Shown piece by piece: positions 13,566 through 21,416 of a stretch of 42,186 nt of DNA (position 1 is its first letter; each line of letters starts with the position of its first letter). The notes beneath the pieces are model-generated. The model was not told the DNA's origin. It saw only the letters and a list, made by a program, of their open reading frames with translations, and ran no database searches. The position numbers were made by a program, and so were the translations under genes. This stretch comes from a virus. Location of the stretch: IMG/VR virus record IMGVR_UViG_3300037141_000319, positions 1 through 42,186 of that record; one strand, given 5' to 3'.

Positions 13566-15317
13566 ATGGAACTCGTACTTTCACAGTTCGAAGACGTCGC
13601 CGCAGGCATCGGGAACCACCCCGAAACGGGCGAGATCGGATTCGATTTCGAAACGACCGGCCTGCGCCCCTACCAAGGCGACAGAGCCTTCCTGCTCGGG
13701 TTTACCCATGTGGACGGCTTAAAGTACAGTTTCGATTTCCGCGGTTACCCGAACCCCGAAAGCGAGCTGATTATTTTGCGCGCGATGCAGGCGCTGTTCT
13801 CGAACCCGCGGATCAAATACTGCGCGCATAACGCCAAGTTCGAGCTGGCGTTTTTGCACGAGCAATTCAGCGTGAGCGTCGCGGGCGAAGTCTGGGATTC
13901 TGAAACCATGGCCCGCGTAGAGCGCAACAGTCACCTGAGCTATTCGCTGCAAAACTGCGCGCTTCGGATCGGCGAAACCAAGTACCCGCCCATGCTCGAG
14001 TGGCTGAAGATCCGCGGCAATAAAAACAATTACGCCGGCGCGCCTCGGGATATCATCGTGCCTTACGTAGAACAGGACGCCTGGCTTTCGTGGCGCCTGC
14101 GCCGGCACCAAGTCGAAGTCTTCAAGTCCTGGGATATTTCTTCGCCGATTAAAATTAAACCTGTCGTCAGATTAGAGGCCAACGTTCTCCCGCATCTGTT
14201 CGAGATGGAACGGAACGGGCTTTTAGTCGACGTCAACTATTGCATGAGGGCCGTGGAATATGAAAAGCAGCAAATCGCCGATTCAAAGGCCGCGTTCGAA
14301 AGCCTCGCGGCTGTTCCCTTCGTGGACTCGCGAAAAACGCTCCGGCCCGTCTTTGACGCCCATGGAATTCGTTATGGGGCAACTGCCCTCGGCAACGCTT
14401 CTTTCACGGAAGATGCTCTTGTCGGCGACCAAGGACATCCCGTTGTTACAGCGCTCTTGGGCCACCGGCGCGCCGTCAAACGACTGAGCGCTTACTGGGA
14501 AAACTTTCTCGAGCTGGAACAGAACGGCATTATCCACCCGAGCATTCACTCGAATAAAGCCGTTACCGGGCGCATGAGCATTTCCGATCCGAGCGCGCAG
14601 AACTGGTCGACGGACGAAGACGAGACGACCGCGTTCCCGATCCGGCGGGCATTCATCGCGCGCGAAGGCTGCCTGATCGCGTCGTTGGACTACTCCCAAA
14701 TGGAACTGCGTAAGTCGGCCGACGAGGCCGACGACATGCCCATGATCGAAAGGATCAAATCAGGCGCCGACCTGCACCAGGAAGTCGCCGACATGGCAGG
14801 CGTGCCCCGCAGCCTCGCCAAGAACGGCCGCTTCGCCAAGCAATACGGCGCGGGCGTCCCGGAGATAGCAGCGACTTTGGGCGTTTCCGAAGCCGTCGCC
14901 CGGACGATCTCCGACGCGATCGACCGGCAGGCGGCGGCTACCGCCCGGTACTCCCGCGCGCTGTCGCGCGTCTGCAAGCCCTTCGGCACGGACTGGCTCG
15001 GGCGGCGCTTCTACTTCGATCCGGGCTTCGAGTACAAAGCGTTCAACTACCGGATTCAGGGCGGGAGTGCCGAGATTCTTAAGATCGCCATTATTGACGT
15101 CGCCAATTTTCTCAAAAAGAGCGCGCGACCCGAGACGTTTATGCTCGTCGTTATCCATGACGAGATTGTTCTTAACCTGGATAAGCGGGATCTTCCCTTG
15201 CTTCCTGAGATCAGGCGTATTATGGTCGGCGCTCATAGAGACAAGAGGCACTTGGAGATGGACGTTAGCGTAGCGGTGGGGCCAAACTTTTACGATTTAC
15301 AGGAGCACAGGTTATGA
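13566..15317 (+). CDS. DNA polymerase, family A, with 3'-5' exonuclease
   Basis: 583 residues. Exonuclease motifs: ExoI DFETTGL (D27, E29), ExoII HNAKFE (N89, E93, where Asp is usual), ExoIII YVEQD (Y167, D171). Polymerase motif A is DYSQMELR (D375, E380). Motif B is R415-x3-K419-x7-YG, with Phe423 at the site of Escherichia coli Pol I Phe762. Motif C is VIHDE (H531, D532, E533). It has no 5'-nuclease domain, as in T7. It replicates the genome with the primase-helicase. The start has little ribosome-site signal. The next gene overlaps by ATGA. Confidence 0.95.
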   Translation: MELVLSQFEDVAAGIGNHPETGEIGFDFETTGLRPYQGDRAFLLGFTHVDGLKYSFDFRGYPNPESELIILRAMQALFSNPRIKYCAHNAKFELAFLHEQFSVSVAGEVWDSETMARVERNSHLSYSLQNCALRIGETKYPPMLEWLKIRGNKNNYAGAPRDIIVPYVEQDAWLSWRLRRHQVEVFKSWDISSPIKIKPVVRLEANVLPHLFEMERNGLLVDVNYCMRAVEYEKQQIADSKAAFESLAAVPFVDSRKTLRPVFDAHGIRYGATALGNASFTEDALVGDQGHPVVTALLGHRRAVKRLSAYWENFLELEQNGIIHPSIHSNKAVTGRMSISDPSAQNWSTDEDETTAFPIRRAFIAREGCLIASLDYSQMELRKSADEADDMPMIERIKSGADLHQEVADMAGVPRSLAKNGRFAKQYGAGVPEIAATLGVSEAVARTISDAIDRQAAATARYSRALSRVCKPFGTDWLGRRFYFDPGFEYKAFNYRIQGGSAEILKIAIIDVANFLKKSARPETFMLVVIHDEIVLNLDKRDLPLLPEIRRIMVGAHRDKRHLEMDVSVAVGPNFYDLQEHRL

Positions 15318-15541
15318 GACAGATCATCCGCCTGCCTTTCAACGCCCAAGTGCCCGAAGACGCGCGACCGATCGGCTGCGGAGTCGAGACGGTCCCCGAC
15401 CAGAACGGCCTCCCGTGGGAGCGCACGTTTTTCTATTACGACATACCGACCACCAAAGGAGTACCCGATGAGCCGACCCCAGGGAGAGAACGTATTCAAG
15501 AAGCGCGTGGTGAAAGAATTAAAGGAAACATTCGGCGATAG
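15314..15541 (+). CDS. Hypothetical small protein
   Basis: 75 residues starting at an ATGA overlap with the polymerase stop. The first 50 residues (with LPFNAQVPEDARPIGCGVE and ERTFFYYDIP) are likely real. The remaining tail overlaps the VRR-NUC gene by 74 bases in another frame. Function unknown. Confidence 0.5.
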   Translation: MRQIIRLPFNAQVPEDARPIGCGVETVPDQNGLPWERTFFYYDIPTTKGVPDEPTPGRERIQEARGERIKGNIRR

Positions 15542-15779
15542 CATCGATATTCTGGGCACGCAGGAGCGCGCGCGCAAAGGCGTCGCCGATCTCGTGATCT
15601 GCCTGAAAGGCATCAGCATTAGAAACGAGCTTAAAATCGACGGGGAAGCGCCGACCAAACTGCAACAGCTCAAACTCGACCGGCATTCCCGCGCGGGAGG
15701 ATTGAGCTTAAGTTCAACCCCCAACGACTGGCCCGATCACCTGGCGCTGCTACGCGAGCGCTTCGGGGCGAAGCTTTGA
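15468..15779 (+). CDS. VRR-NUC domain nuclease
   Basis: 103 residues, start at ATG 15468 after AAAGGAGT. The motif KGVADLVICLKG...NELKID...KLQQLKL matches the VRR-NUC fold of PD-(D/E)xK nucleases, with the catalytic Asp in VADL and ELK. These phage stand-alone nucleases are about 90-110 residues and can act on branched DNA. It may resolve replication or packaging intermediates. It overlaps the next gene's TTG start. Confidence 0.85.
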   Translation: MSRPQGENVFKKRVVKELKETFGDSIDILGTQERARKGVADLVICLKGISIRNELKIDGEAPTKLQQLKLDRHSRAGGLSLSSTPNDWPDHLALLRERFGAKL

Positions 15780-16942
15780 AATACTGGGAGTCGCGGTTAA
15801 TCCTAGCCGGCAGCCTGGTATTATTATTATTCGGCACGGGCGAGTACTGGAGCCGGACGTGGCTGAGCAAGTGGGCCGTCTTGGTCTTTTTTTTCGGTGC
15901 CGCGCTGTCCTGGGTCTGCTCGCGGCGTACGAGCTTCTGGCACCTGCCGCTGTTGCTTTACGCTTTCTGGAATATCGGCGCGCTCGCCGTCTGGCCCCAG
16001 CAAAGTTACCGGAGCGCGGTCGACGACGTGACGTTACTCGCCATGCAAAAGAATGCTTTATACGCGCTCATGCAGTTCACTCTGCTCGCCTGTCTGTTCG
16101 CCGGGGTTACCCGCCGCGCGAGCCGGGGCATTCTTATTTCTTTCTCAGCTATATGCTTGATCGGCACGGTCGGTATTCTATGCCTGCCGTTCGAAGGCAA
16201 TCGCAGCCCGCCTAATAACGGCATCTGGTTCGGGAACCCGAGCATGGGCGCGTCGCTGCTCGCCTGCTTGCTGCCTTTTATCTGGGTCTTAACCGAAGCC
16301 TGGGCGCTCCGGGCGCTGGCCTGGGGGCTGGTCTTTATCGCCGCCTACCGGACGCGCGCAAGCATCCCCTGGGGCGTCCTGGGCGTCGTGACGGCGGCTT
16401 ATTTCTTCTCCCGCGCGCGGCCCCGCCAGCGGATCTACGCCTGCTACGGAATCAGTTTACTCGCCGTCGTCATGATCGTGGCGGGGATGCACTTCATCGG
16501 CGACGACTTCTGGGACTCGAACAACCGGGCCGGCATCTGGCGGATGTCGTGGGACTGGTGGCGGGCGCACGGGAGCCTGCTGACCGGCATGGGCTACGCG
16601 ACGTCCCAGATACTGACGCCCCTCGAGCAGATCTCGACGGGCAATTACCACGGCGGCTATTTCATGTGGCTGCATTCGGACTGGCTGCAGCTCTTGATCG
16701 AAGGCGGCGTCATCGGGATGGCGTGCGTGCTCTTAAGCCTCTCGCGCTTGCTGTTAGTTTCGTGGCACTACCCGCCGCTGTTCGCCGCGCTCGCGGGCTT
16801 CGTCGCCATGGGTCTATTTGACTATCCGCTCCGCATGCCGATCCATTGCTGGTGCCTGGCTTTAATCTGCGGGATCGCGGAAGCTCACGTCATTCGCCGA
16901 GGGACCTACCTCGGAGCCGATCTCTCACGGACCGCATTTTAG
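15776..16942 (+). CDS. O-antigen ligase/polymerase-like membrane protein
   Basis: 388 residues from TTG 15776, which overlaps the preceding stop. About ten transmembrane segments are visible. The region NRAGIWRMSWDWWRAHGSLLTGMGYATSQI...YFMWLHSDWLQLLIEGGVIG (about 248-320) resembles the Wzy/WaaL ligase superfamily, with the large periplasmic loop and a following His-Ser-Asp. In temperate phages a polymerase of this class changes the O-antigen. Here it would end the early unit and could alter the host surface. It overlaps the convergent lipoprotein gene by 53 bases. Substrate and exact activity unknown. Confidence 0.75.
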   Translation: MKYWESRLILAGSLVLLLFGTGEYWSRTWLSKWAVLVFFFGAALSWVCSRRTSFWHLPLLLYAFWNIGALAVWPQQSYRSAVDDVTLLAMQKNALYALMQFTLLACLFAGVTRRASRGILISFSAICLIGTVGILCLPFEGNRSPPNNGIWFGNPSMGASLLACLLPFIWVLTEAWALRALAWGLVFIAAYRTRASIPWGVLGVVTAAYFFSRARPRQRIYACYGISLLAVVMIVAGMHFIGDDFWDSNNRAGIWRMSWDWWRAHGSLLTGMGYATSQILTPLEQISTGNYHGGYFMWLHSDWLQLLIEGGVIGMACVLLSLSRLLLVSWHYPPLFAALAGFVAMGLFDYPLRMPIHCWCLALICGIAEAHVIRRGTYLGADLSRTAF

Positions 16943-17282
16943 CGATGTTGCTCTTGATCTGGGTTGTACAATACTTGCCCAAGTCCAGGCACGCGGTCTC
17001 GAACGCCGTGATTAAACTTTCGTAGTCGGTCGTGGTGAGGATGACGCTGGCCGCGTGCTTGGGGTTCGCCGGGTCGCTGCCGTCGGAGGCTTCGAGCAAC
17101 TCGACGAGCGCCACGTCCGTGATCGCGCCGGTCAGCGCGTCTTCGGTGTCGGCCCAAATCGCTCCATCCGTGACGTGCCCCGCGACGGAGTAGAGCCGCA
17201 CGTTCGGGACCGTGACGTTGATTTTGGGGCTCCCGCAGCTAAGCGTACCAACGAGCAAAATCAGACAGAGCAGCTTCCGCAT
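16890..17282 (-). CDS. Lysis-region lipoprotein (candidate o-spanin)
   Basis: 130 residues. Signal peptide MRKLLCLILLVGTLSC followed by GSPK fits a lipoprotein, although Thr at -3 of the lipobox is not typical. Mature part is soluble with a Cys pair ETACLDLGKYC. It is the last leftward gene, next to a holin-like gene and a DUF5675 gene, and its start overlaps the preceding gene by 44 bases in another frame, an arrangement seen for Rz/Rz1 spanin pairs. The o-spanin role is an inference. Confidence 0.65.
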   Translation of the reverse strand: MRKLLCLILLVGTLSCGSPKINVTVPNVRLYSVAGHVTDGAIWADTEDALTGAITDVALVELLEASDGSDPANPKHAASVILTTTDYESLITAFETACLDLGKYCTTQIKSNIAKMRSVRDRLRGRSLGE

Positions 17283-17598
17283 CGGCCAAGGCTTTCTGGT
17301 AGGCCGGCGTCCCGGCGGCTATCGTTTTGAGTTCGATACTCGCCGCTTCGTAGGCGGCTTGGTGGGCGGCGTTGACCAGCCGCAGGGCTTCGATGTCGAT
17401 GAACAGGCAGATATAATTATAAATCCAGTCGCGGGTCGTAGTCTCCGCTTCGCCCTCGAGAAAGCTCACGACGGGCAGCTTGAGCACCGGGAAGGCGGCG
17501 AGCAGCGCGATGTTACCCGTGGCCCAGACGCTGTTCCAAACCAAAGTCTGGAACAGCGTCTGGGCCTGGGTGAGTGCCGGAAACGGCGAAGCGATCAA
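17239..17598 (-). CDS. Hypothetical lysis-region protein
   Basis: 119 residues. A moderately hydrophobic segment (NIALLAAFPVLKLPVVSFL, about 29-47) precedes an Ala-rich helical C-terminus (about 75-119). It could be an i-spanin partner of the lipoprotein at 16890-17282, whose start lies inside it, or an unrelated membrane protein. It overlaps the neighbour at 17595 by ATGA. Confidence 0.6.
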   Translation of the reverse strand: MIASPFPALTQAQTLFQTLVWNSVWATGNIALLAAFPVLKLPVVSFLEGEAETTTRDWIYNYICLFIDIEALRLVNAAHQAAYEAASIELKTIAAGTPAYQKALADAEAALSDFARWYA

Positions 17599-17930
17599 GC
17601 GATCGACATGACCGCTGACTTGATCACGGCGAAGATCGCGGGATCGATCGCGGCGGTCGCGGGCAGGGCTTTCGCTACGATGGCCTCGAGCTGATCGACG
17701 AACAGACCGGCGTCGGCGACGACCGAAGCGTTGATCACCACGGCCCCACCGTCTTCCGACGCGGCAGCCGATACGACGGCTTTGCCGCCCGAGAACGAAA
17801 GCGACACTTTGCCGGCACTGCCCAAAGCGATGTCTTTTTCCATCTTGGATTTCCCCTTGATTAATTTATGAAGAACGTAAGACCCGATTAAATACCAATG
17901 TCCGTGGGTGAGCAAGTGCTCTTTGATCAT
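17595..17930 (-). CDS. Hypothetical protein
   Basis: 111 residues from the ATG overlapping the DUF5675 stop. A second start (ATG at 17841-17843 with AAGGGG upstream, 82 residues) gives MEKDIALGSAGKVSLSFSGG, so both products are possible. The C-terminal part is Ala-rich with DAGLFVDQLEAIV and ATAAIDPAIFAVIK. No family recognised. Confidence 0.6.
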   Translation of the reverse strand: MIKEHLLTHGHWYLIGSYVLHKLIKGKSKMEKDIALGSAGKVSLSFSGGKAVVSAAASEDGGAVVINASVVADAGLFVDQLEAIVAKALPATAAIDPAIFAVIKSAVMSIA

Positions 17931-18349
17931 CCCCCGACCGTCAGCTGGAAGGAGTCGACGCTGTCTTGGAGCGCCATGAACTTGGCGAAGGTCGCGCGGC
18001 TGTTGGTGATCATGAAGCTCATCATGCCGTATGAAACATTCTCGCCCACGAGCACGCAGCCGGAAGAGTCCGCGTCGTAGTTGCCGACGTGGAAGAGAAT
18101 ATCCGAATGCCCCGGCACGCCGGTGATCTCGAAAGTCTCGAACGGCACCAGCATTTTCTCGAGCTGGTGCATGCCTCGAACGCAGGTATAGGTTCCGTTA
18201 GGGACTTTGGGCATCCAGGGGTGGGAGCTGGGCGGGGTGGCTTTGTAGGCGTGCTCGAGCGTGACCGCGACCAAGTTGAGGTTATCGTCATGCAGCTCGC
18301 CGATGACTCCGGTCGGGGTCCATTGCTTCCGGATCAACATCAGGTTCAT
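17927..18349 (-). CDS. DUF5675 protein (candidate peptidoglycan-active enzyme)
   Basis: 140 residues from ATG 18349, which overlaps the holin stop. TPTGVIGELHDDNLNLVAVTLEH, PNGTYTCVRG and ILFHVGNYDADSSGCVLVG match the DUF5675 family. Its His-x-GN...GC pattern resembles that of L,D-transpeptidases, which act on peptidoglycan. As no lysozyme, amidase or transglycosylase is recognisable here, it is the best candidate for the lytic enzyme. The activity is not proven. Confidence 0.75.
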   Translation of the reverse strand: MNLMLIRKQWTPTGVIGELHDDNLNLVAVTLEHAYKATPPSSHPWMPKVPNGTYTCVRGMHQLEKMLVPFETFEITGVPGHSDILFHVGNYDADSSGCVLVGENVSYGMMSFMITNSRATFAKFMALQDSVDSFQLTVGG

Positions 18350-18576
18350 TTTCTGAAAAGCTCCATGGCGACGCTGGCGAACATGGACAGGATCGCCGCG
18401 ATGGCCGTCGACATGCCGATCTGCTTCCACCGATACGCGTTCAGGTCCTCGATCTTGTCTTCGAAGTGTTGGCGCATTTCCGAGATATCGCGCGCCATCT
18501 TCGCGATGTTCTCGGCGTTGTGTTTGCCGTACGCCTCAAGCTTACCTATGATCCGTTCCACGCCCTGTTCCGTCAT
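18346..18576 (-). CDS. XhlA-like holin/haemolysin family protein
   Basis: 76 residues. ATG 18576 follows GGGAGG and is preferred to an upstream TTG. A charged coiled-coil N-terminus (ENIAKMARDISEMRQHFEDK) is followed by one C-terminal transmembrane helix (about 52-70) and a basic end MELFRK. That order is the XhlA pattern. It probably acts in membrane disruption during lysis with the DUF5675 protein directly downstream. Confidence 0.7.
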   Translation of the reverse strand: MTEQGVERIIGKLEAYGKHNAENIAKMARDISEMRQHFEDKIEDLNAYRWKQIGMSTAIAAILSMFASVAMELFRK

Positions 18577-18614
18577 CCTTGACCTCCCAGTCTTAATATT
18601 ACCCGTTTCCGAGT

Positions 18615-21413
18615 TCAACGCCCACAGGCATGTTCCACGGTTTCGAGGCGGTCTTCGAGTTGCTGGACGGACTTCACGAGTTCCGCGATCAACGCTTCTT
18701 GCCGGTAAGACTTCAAAGTCTTGTCGTCTTTCTCGTAGACCCCGAGGTTCTTATTCACGGCGGCGACTTCTTCGGCGATCAGGCCGGGCTGCGTGTGGTA
18801 GAAATTCACCGGGTCGCCGTTCTCGGCCCCCAGGTGCTTCATGTTGAACTGCACCGGGCGCAGCGCTAGGATATCGCTTAGACCGCCCGATTCCGGCAGG
18901 TCCACGATGTTCTCTTTGAACCGCCGGGAAGAGATCGTGCAAGCGGTGGACTGGAGTTGGAGGATACCACCCGATGCAAAGCAGGCGAAATCGGCGTTAG
19001 TGCCCGTGGTCACCCCGGGGATAGCGACGGTGCCCGTGCCGTTCACCCTCAGAGCGGGAGTCGAGTAGGTCGTGCCGTGTGCCGCCGTGGAGGGGATGAA
19101 TTCCAGCGCGCCCCCGGTGATTTGGTTATCCGCGATCAGCCAATTAACTTGGGTGTTCCCGGTGTTCGTATTCTGAAGAAAAACACCCAGGTTGGCCGAA
19201 CTGGCGGCGTTCGTCTCTACCTTTAGGCTAGTGGAACCTAACGCGGTATTTCCGAGCACGAGATTCCCCGACGTGTCGAGAGTAGTGCCCGCTGGGAAAG
19301 TCGTCGTTCCTGAAAGCGTAAGCGCGCCCCCTAGCGTGCTCGGATCGGCGCCCGCTTGATTGATGAACCAATTGCTGGTAAAGGCCACTCCGTCCGCAAG
19401 AGCGGCGTTACTCGTGGCTACATGGTTGGCCGCTCCCGTAGCGTAGAAATCGACATAACGGGTGGGGGCGGCGGCGCCGGAAGCTAACGACATTCCCCCC
19501 GAAGTGTAGGAAAGGACGTTTCCTGGACCCGGGCTAGCCGATGTTTGAATATTAGTTTCGATTGCAAAAATGTTGGCGTTCGCGGAAGTATTAAACCCCG
19601 GTTCTATATAGAGCGCGCGCTGGGACGTCGTGCTGATCGGGTCGGCGGCCGCGTTGCTGTTGATCGCGAAAAACGCGGTGGAATCGGTCGCGCCCATCCC
19701 CACCACTCCTGAAAGCGTGAGACTGGCCGCGAGCGCGGTACCGCTCAAGGTGGGAGACGCGGACAAAACTACATTTCCGGTGCCAGTTTGCGCCGGTAAG
19801 TCGGCTAGCACTAGCGCGCGCGGTGAAGGCGCTGCCGATGGCGCTACCGCCGGGCCAGCCAGTACGAAATTCTGTTTGAATAGATTGGTGCCGGTCCCGC
19901 CGTTCGCTCCGGCTACGATGCCGGTCACGTTCGATGCTGTTCCAGAGGTATTCTGATTAAGCGTCGGAATGTCGCCGGAAACTATAGGGAGCCAGCTCGG
20001 AGTGGTGGACGGCCCGGCTTCCACCAAGAATTGACGGCCAGCTGCCGCGGACCCAGGAAGATTCGACGGCGTACCGCTCGGACTCGCGACGATGATCGAT
20101 CCGACCGTTCCGAGCACGTTGGTCATATCCCGCGACGCGTGGCCAGCCGCAGTTAAATTGGAACCCGACACCGCGCCCGTCACCACCAAGGTGCCGCCCA
20201 CCGTGGCGTTATTGGTGACGGCGAGGCCGGTGGTGGCACCGTTCAAAGTCACGTCGCCGTTGAATTGACTTTTATCCGTCGCGACCTGATCGATGAACCA
20301 CGCGCCGGTATACGCCTGGGAGTCCGTGATAGCCGCGACGTTGGTGGCGTCGGTGCCAACGGCGTTGACGCCCTGGAGGTAGACCCCTGTTTCCCTCGCG
20401 GCCGTGCCCCCGCTGACGGGCCCTGAAGCCGCCCAGTAGTGCGTCCAGTTCGCCGTAGTCCCGCTGATGACGTCCACGAACCCGTTGGAGTAAAAATCCG
20501 TGGCATTCTGGCTGCCCGTCAGCGTGTAGTTCGGAGACGAGTTGACCCCGATGGCCGTCCCCGAAGCGAGCGTCGTATTGACTTGCAGACCGTACGCCTT
20601 GGTGGAAGTCCCGCTGTTCAACGTCAGCGACCCGCTGCCAAGCGTGATCCCCGCCGTGCCGTTGAGTACGGCATTGCCGCTCGCGTCGATATTGGAAGAA
20701 TTCGGCAGCGTGGTGATCCCGGTCAGGGTCAACGCGGAGACCGTCGGTGCCGTGTTGACGACGAACGTCGTCCCGGTGCCGGTCTTGGAGGCGATGCTGG
20801 TCGCGTTTCCGACGCTCGTGATCGGTCCGGTGAGATTGGCGTTATTCAAGGCGGTCGTGGCGCTGGTCGCGTTCCCCACCAGATTCGCCGTGATCACGCT
20901 CGCCGCGAAATTGCCGTAGGCGTCGCGTTCGACCAGAGTGTTCGGGATATCGAGCGACGTGCCGCCGTTGGAGCCGACGTCTTGGATGGCGAGCGTCAGC
21001 GCGTCGAGTTCCGAGCTGAGGCCGTTATAAGGGAAGATGCTCGCCGGGTTGAACACCACCGGCTGGGTGAGCGGCACGCTGCGCGAAATGACCAAATACT
21101 GGGTCGTCGTCGGCGCCGTGCCCATGACGATCGTCGTACCCGGGTTACCGCCGCTGACTTGAAAGCCCGTGCTCAAGTTGTTTTGCAGGACTTGAGAAGA
21201 CGTCACCGGCGTGGTCGAAGTGTCGAACAGCGTGACGGTTAGCCAGGTATTGCTTCGGAAGTCGAAAGTAATCGCGAAGCTGGTCGTCGACCCGTTCCCG
21301 AACGCCGTGACCGTCTGGGTCGCCTGGTTGGAAACCGTGGTCCAGCCCCGGTTGGGCGCGACGCAAACTCCGGCGACTAACCCCAGAACGAGAAAGAGTG
21401 TTTTTAAACGCAT
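18615..21413 (-). CDS. Tail fibre with signal peptide, T7-type N-terminus and S74 chaperone
   Basis: 932 residues. Residues 1-24 (MRLKTLFLVLGLVAGVCVAP and on) form a signal peptide, and no alternative start follows it. Residues about 28-150 resemble the N-terminal domain of T7-like tail fibres (VTAFGNGSTTSFAITFDF, ISRSVPLTQPVVF, IFPYNGLSSELDALTLAIQ). A long Ser/Thr/Gly/Asn-rich repeat-like shaft follows. The C-terminal 105 residues are a Peptidase_S74 self-cleaving chaperone, with catalytic Ser828 and Lys833 in SSRRFK and a final coiled-coil. It should bind the host receptor as a trimer. An export signal on a fibre is unusual. The start follows GGGGAG. Confidence 0.85.
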   Translation of the reverse strand: MRLKTLFLVLGLVAGVCVAPNRGWTTVSNQATQTVTAFGNGSTTSFAITFDFRSNTWLTVTLFDTSTTPVTSSQVLQNNLSTGFQVSGGNPGTTIVMGTAPTTTQYLVISRSVPLTQPVVFNPASIFPYNGLSSELDALTLAIQDVGSNGGTSLDIPNTLVERDAYGNFAASVITANLVGNATSATTALNNANLTGPITSVGNATSIASKTGTGTTFVVNTAPTVSALTLTGITTLPNSSNIDASGNAVLNGTAGITLGSGSLTLNSGTSTKAYGLQVNTTLASGTAIGVNSSPNYTLTGSQNATDFYSNGFVDVISGTTANWTHYWAASGPVSGGTAARETGVYLQGVNAVGTDATNVAAITDSQAYTGAWFIDQVATDKSQFNGDVTLNGATTGLAVTNNATVGGTLVVTGAVSGSNLTAAGHASRDMTNVLGTVGSIIVASPSGTPSNLPGSAAAGRQFLVEAGPSTTPSWLPIVSGDIPTLNQNTSGTASNVTGIVAGANGGTGTNLFKQNFVLAGPAVAPSAAPSPRALVLADLPAQTGTGNVVLSASPTLSGTALAASLTLSGVVGMGATDSTAFFAINSNAAADPISTTSQRALYIEPGFNTSANANIFAIETNIQTSASPGPGNVLSYTSGGMSLASGAAAPTRYVDFYATGAANHVATSNAALADGVAFTSNWFINQAGADPSTLGGALTLSGTTTFPAGTTLDTSGNLVLGNTALGSTSLKVETNAASSANLGVFLQNTNTGNTQVNWLIADNQITGGALEFIPSTAAHGTTYSTPALRVNGTGTVAIPGVTTGTNADFACFASGGILQLQSTACTISSRRFKENIVDLPESGGLSDILALRPVQFNMKHLGAENGDPVNFYHTQPGLIAEEVAAVNKNLGVYEKDDKTLKSYRQEALIAELVKSVQQLEDRLETVEHACGR

Positions 21414-21416
21414 AAT

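Noticed and set aside
20439-21242. 267-codon Arg-rich frame on the plus strand
   Set aside because: It is antisense to the fibre gene, with biased composition and no start signal.
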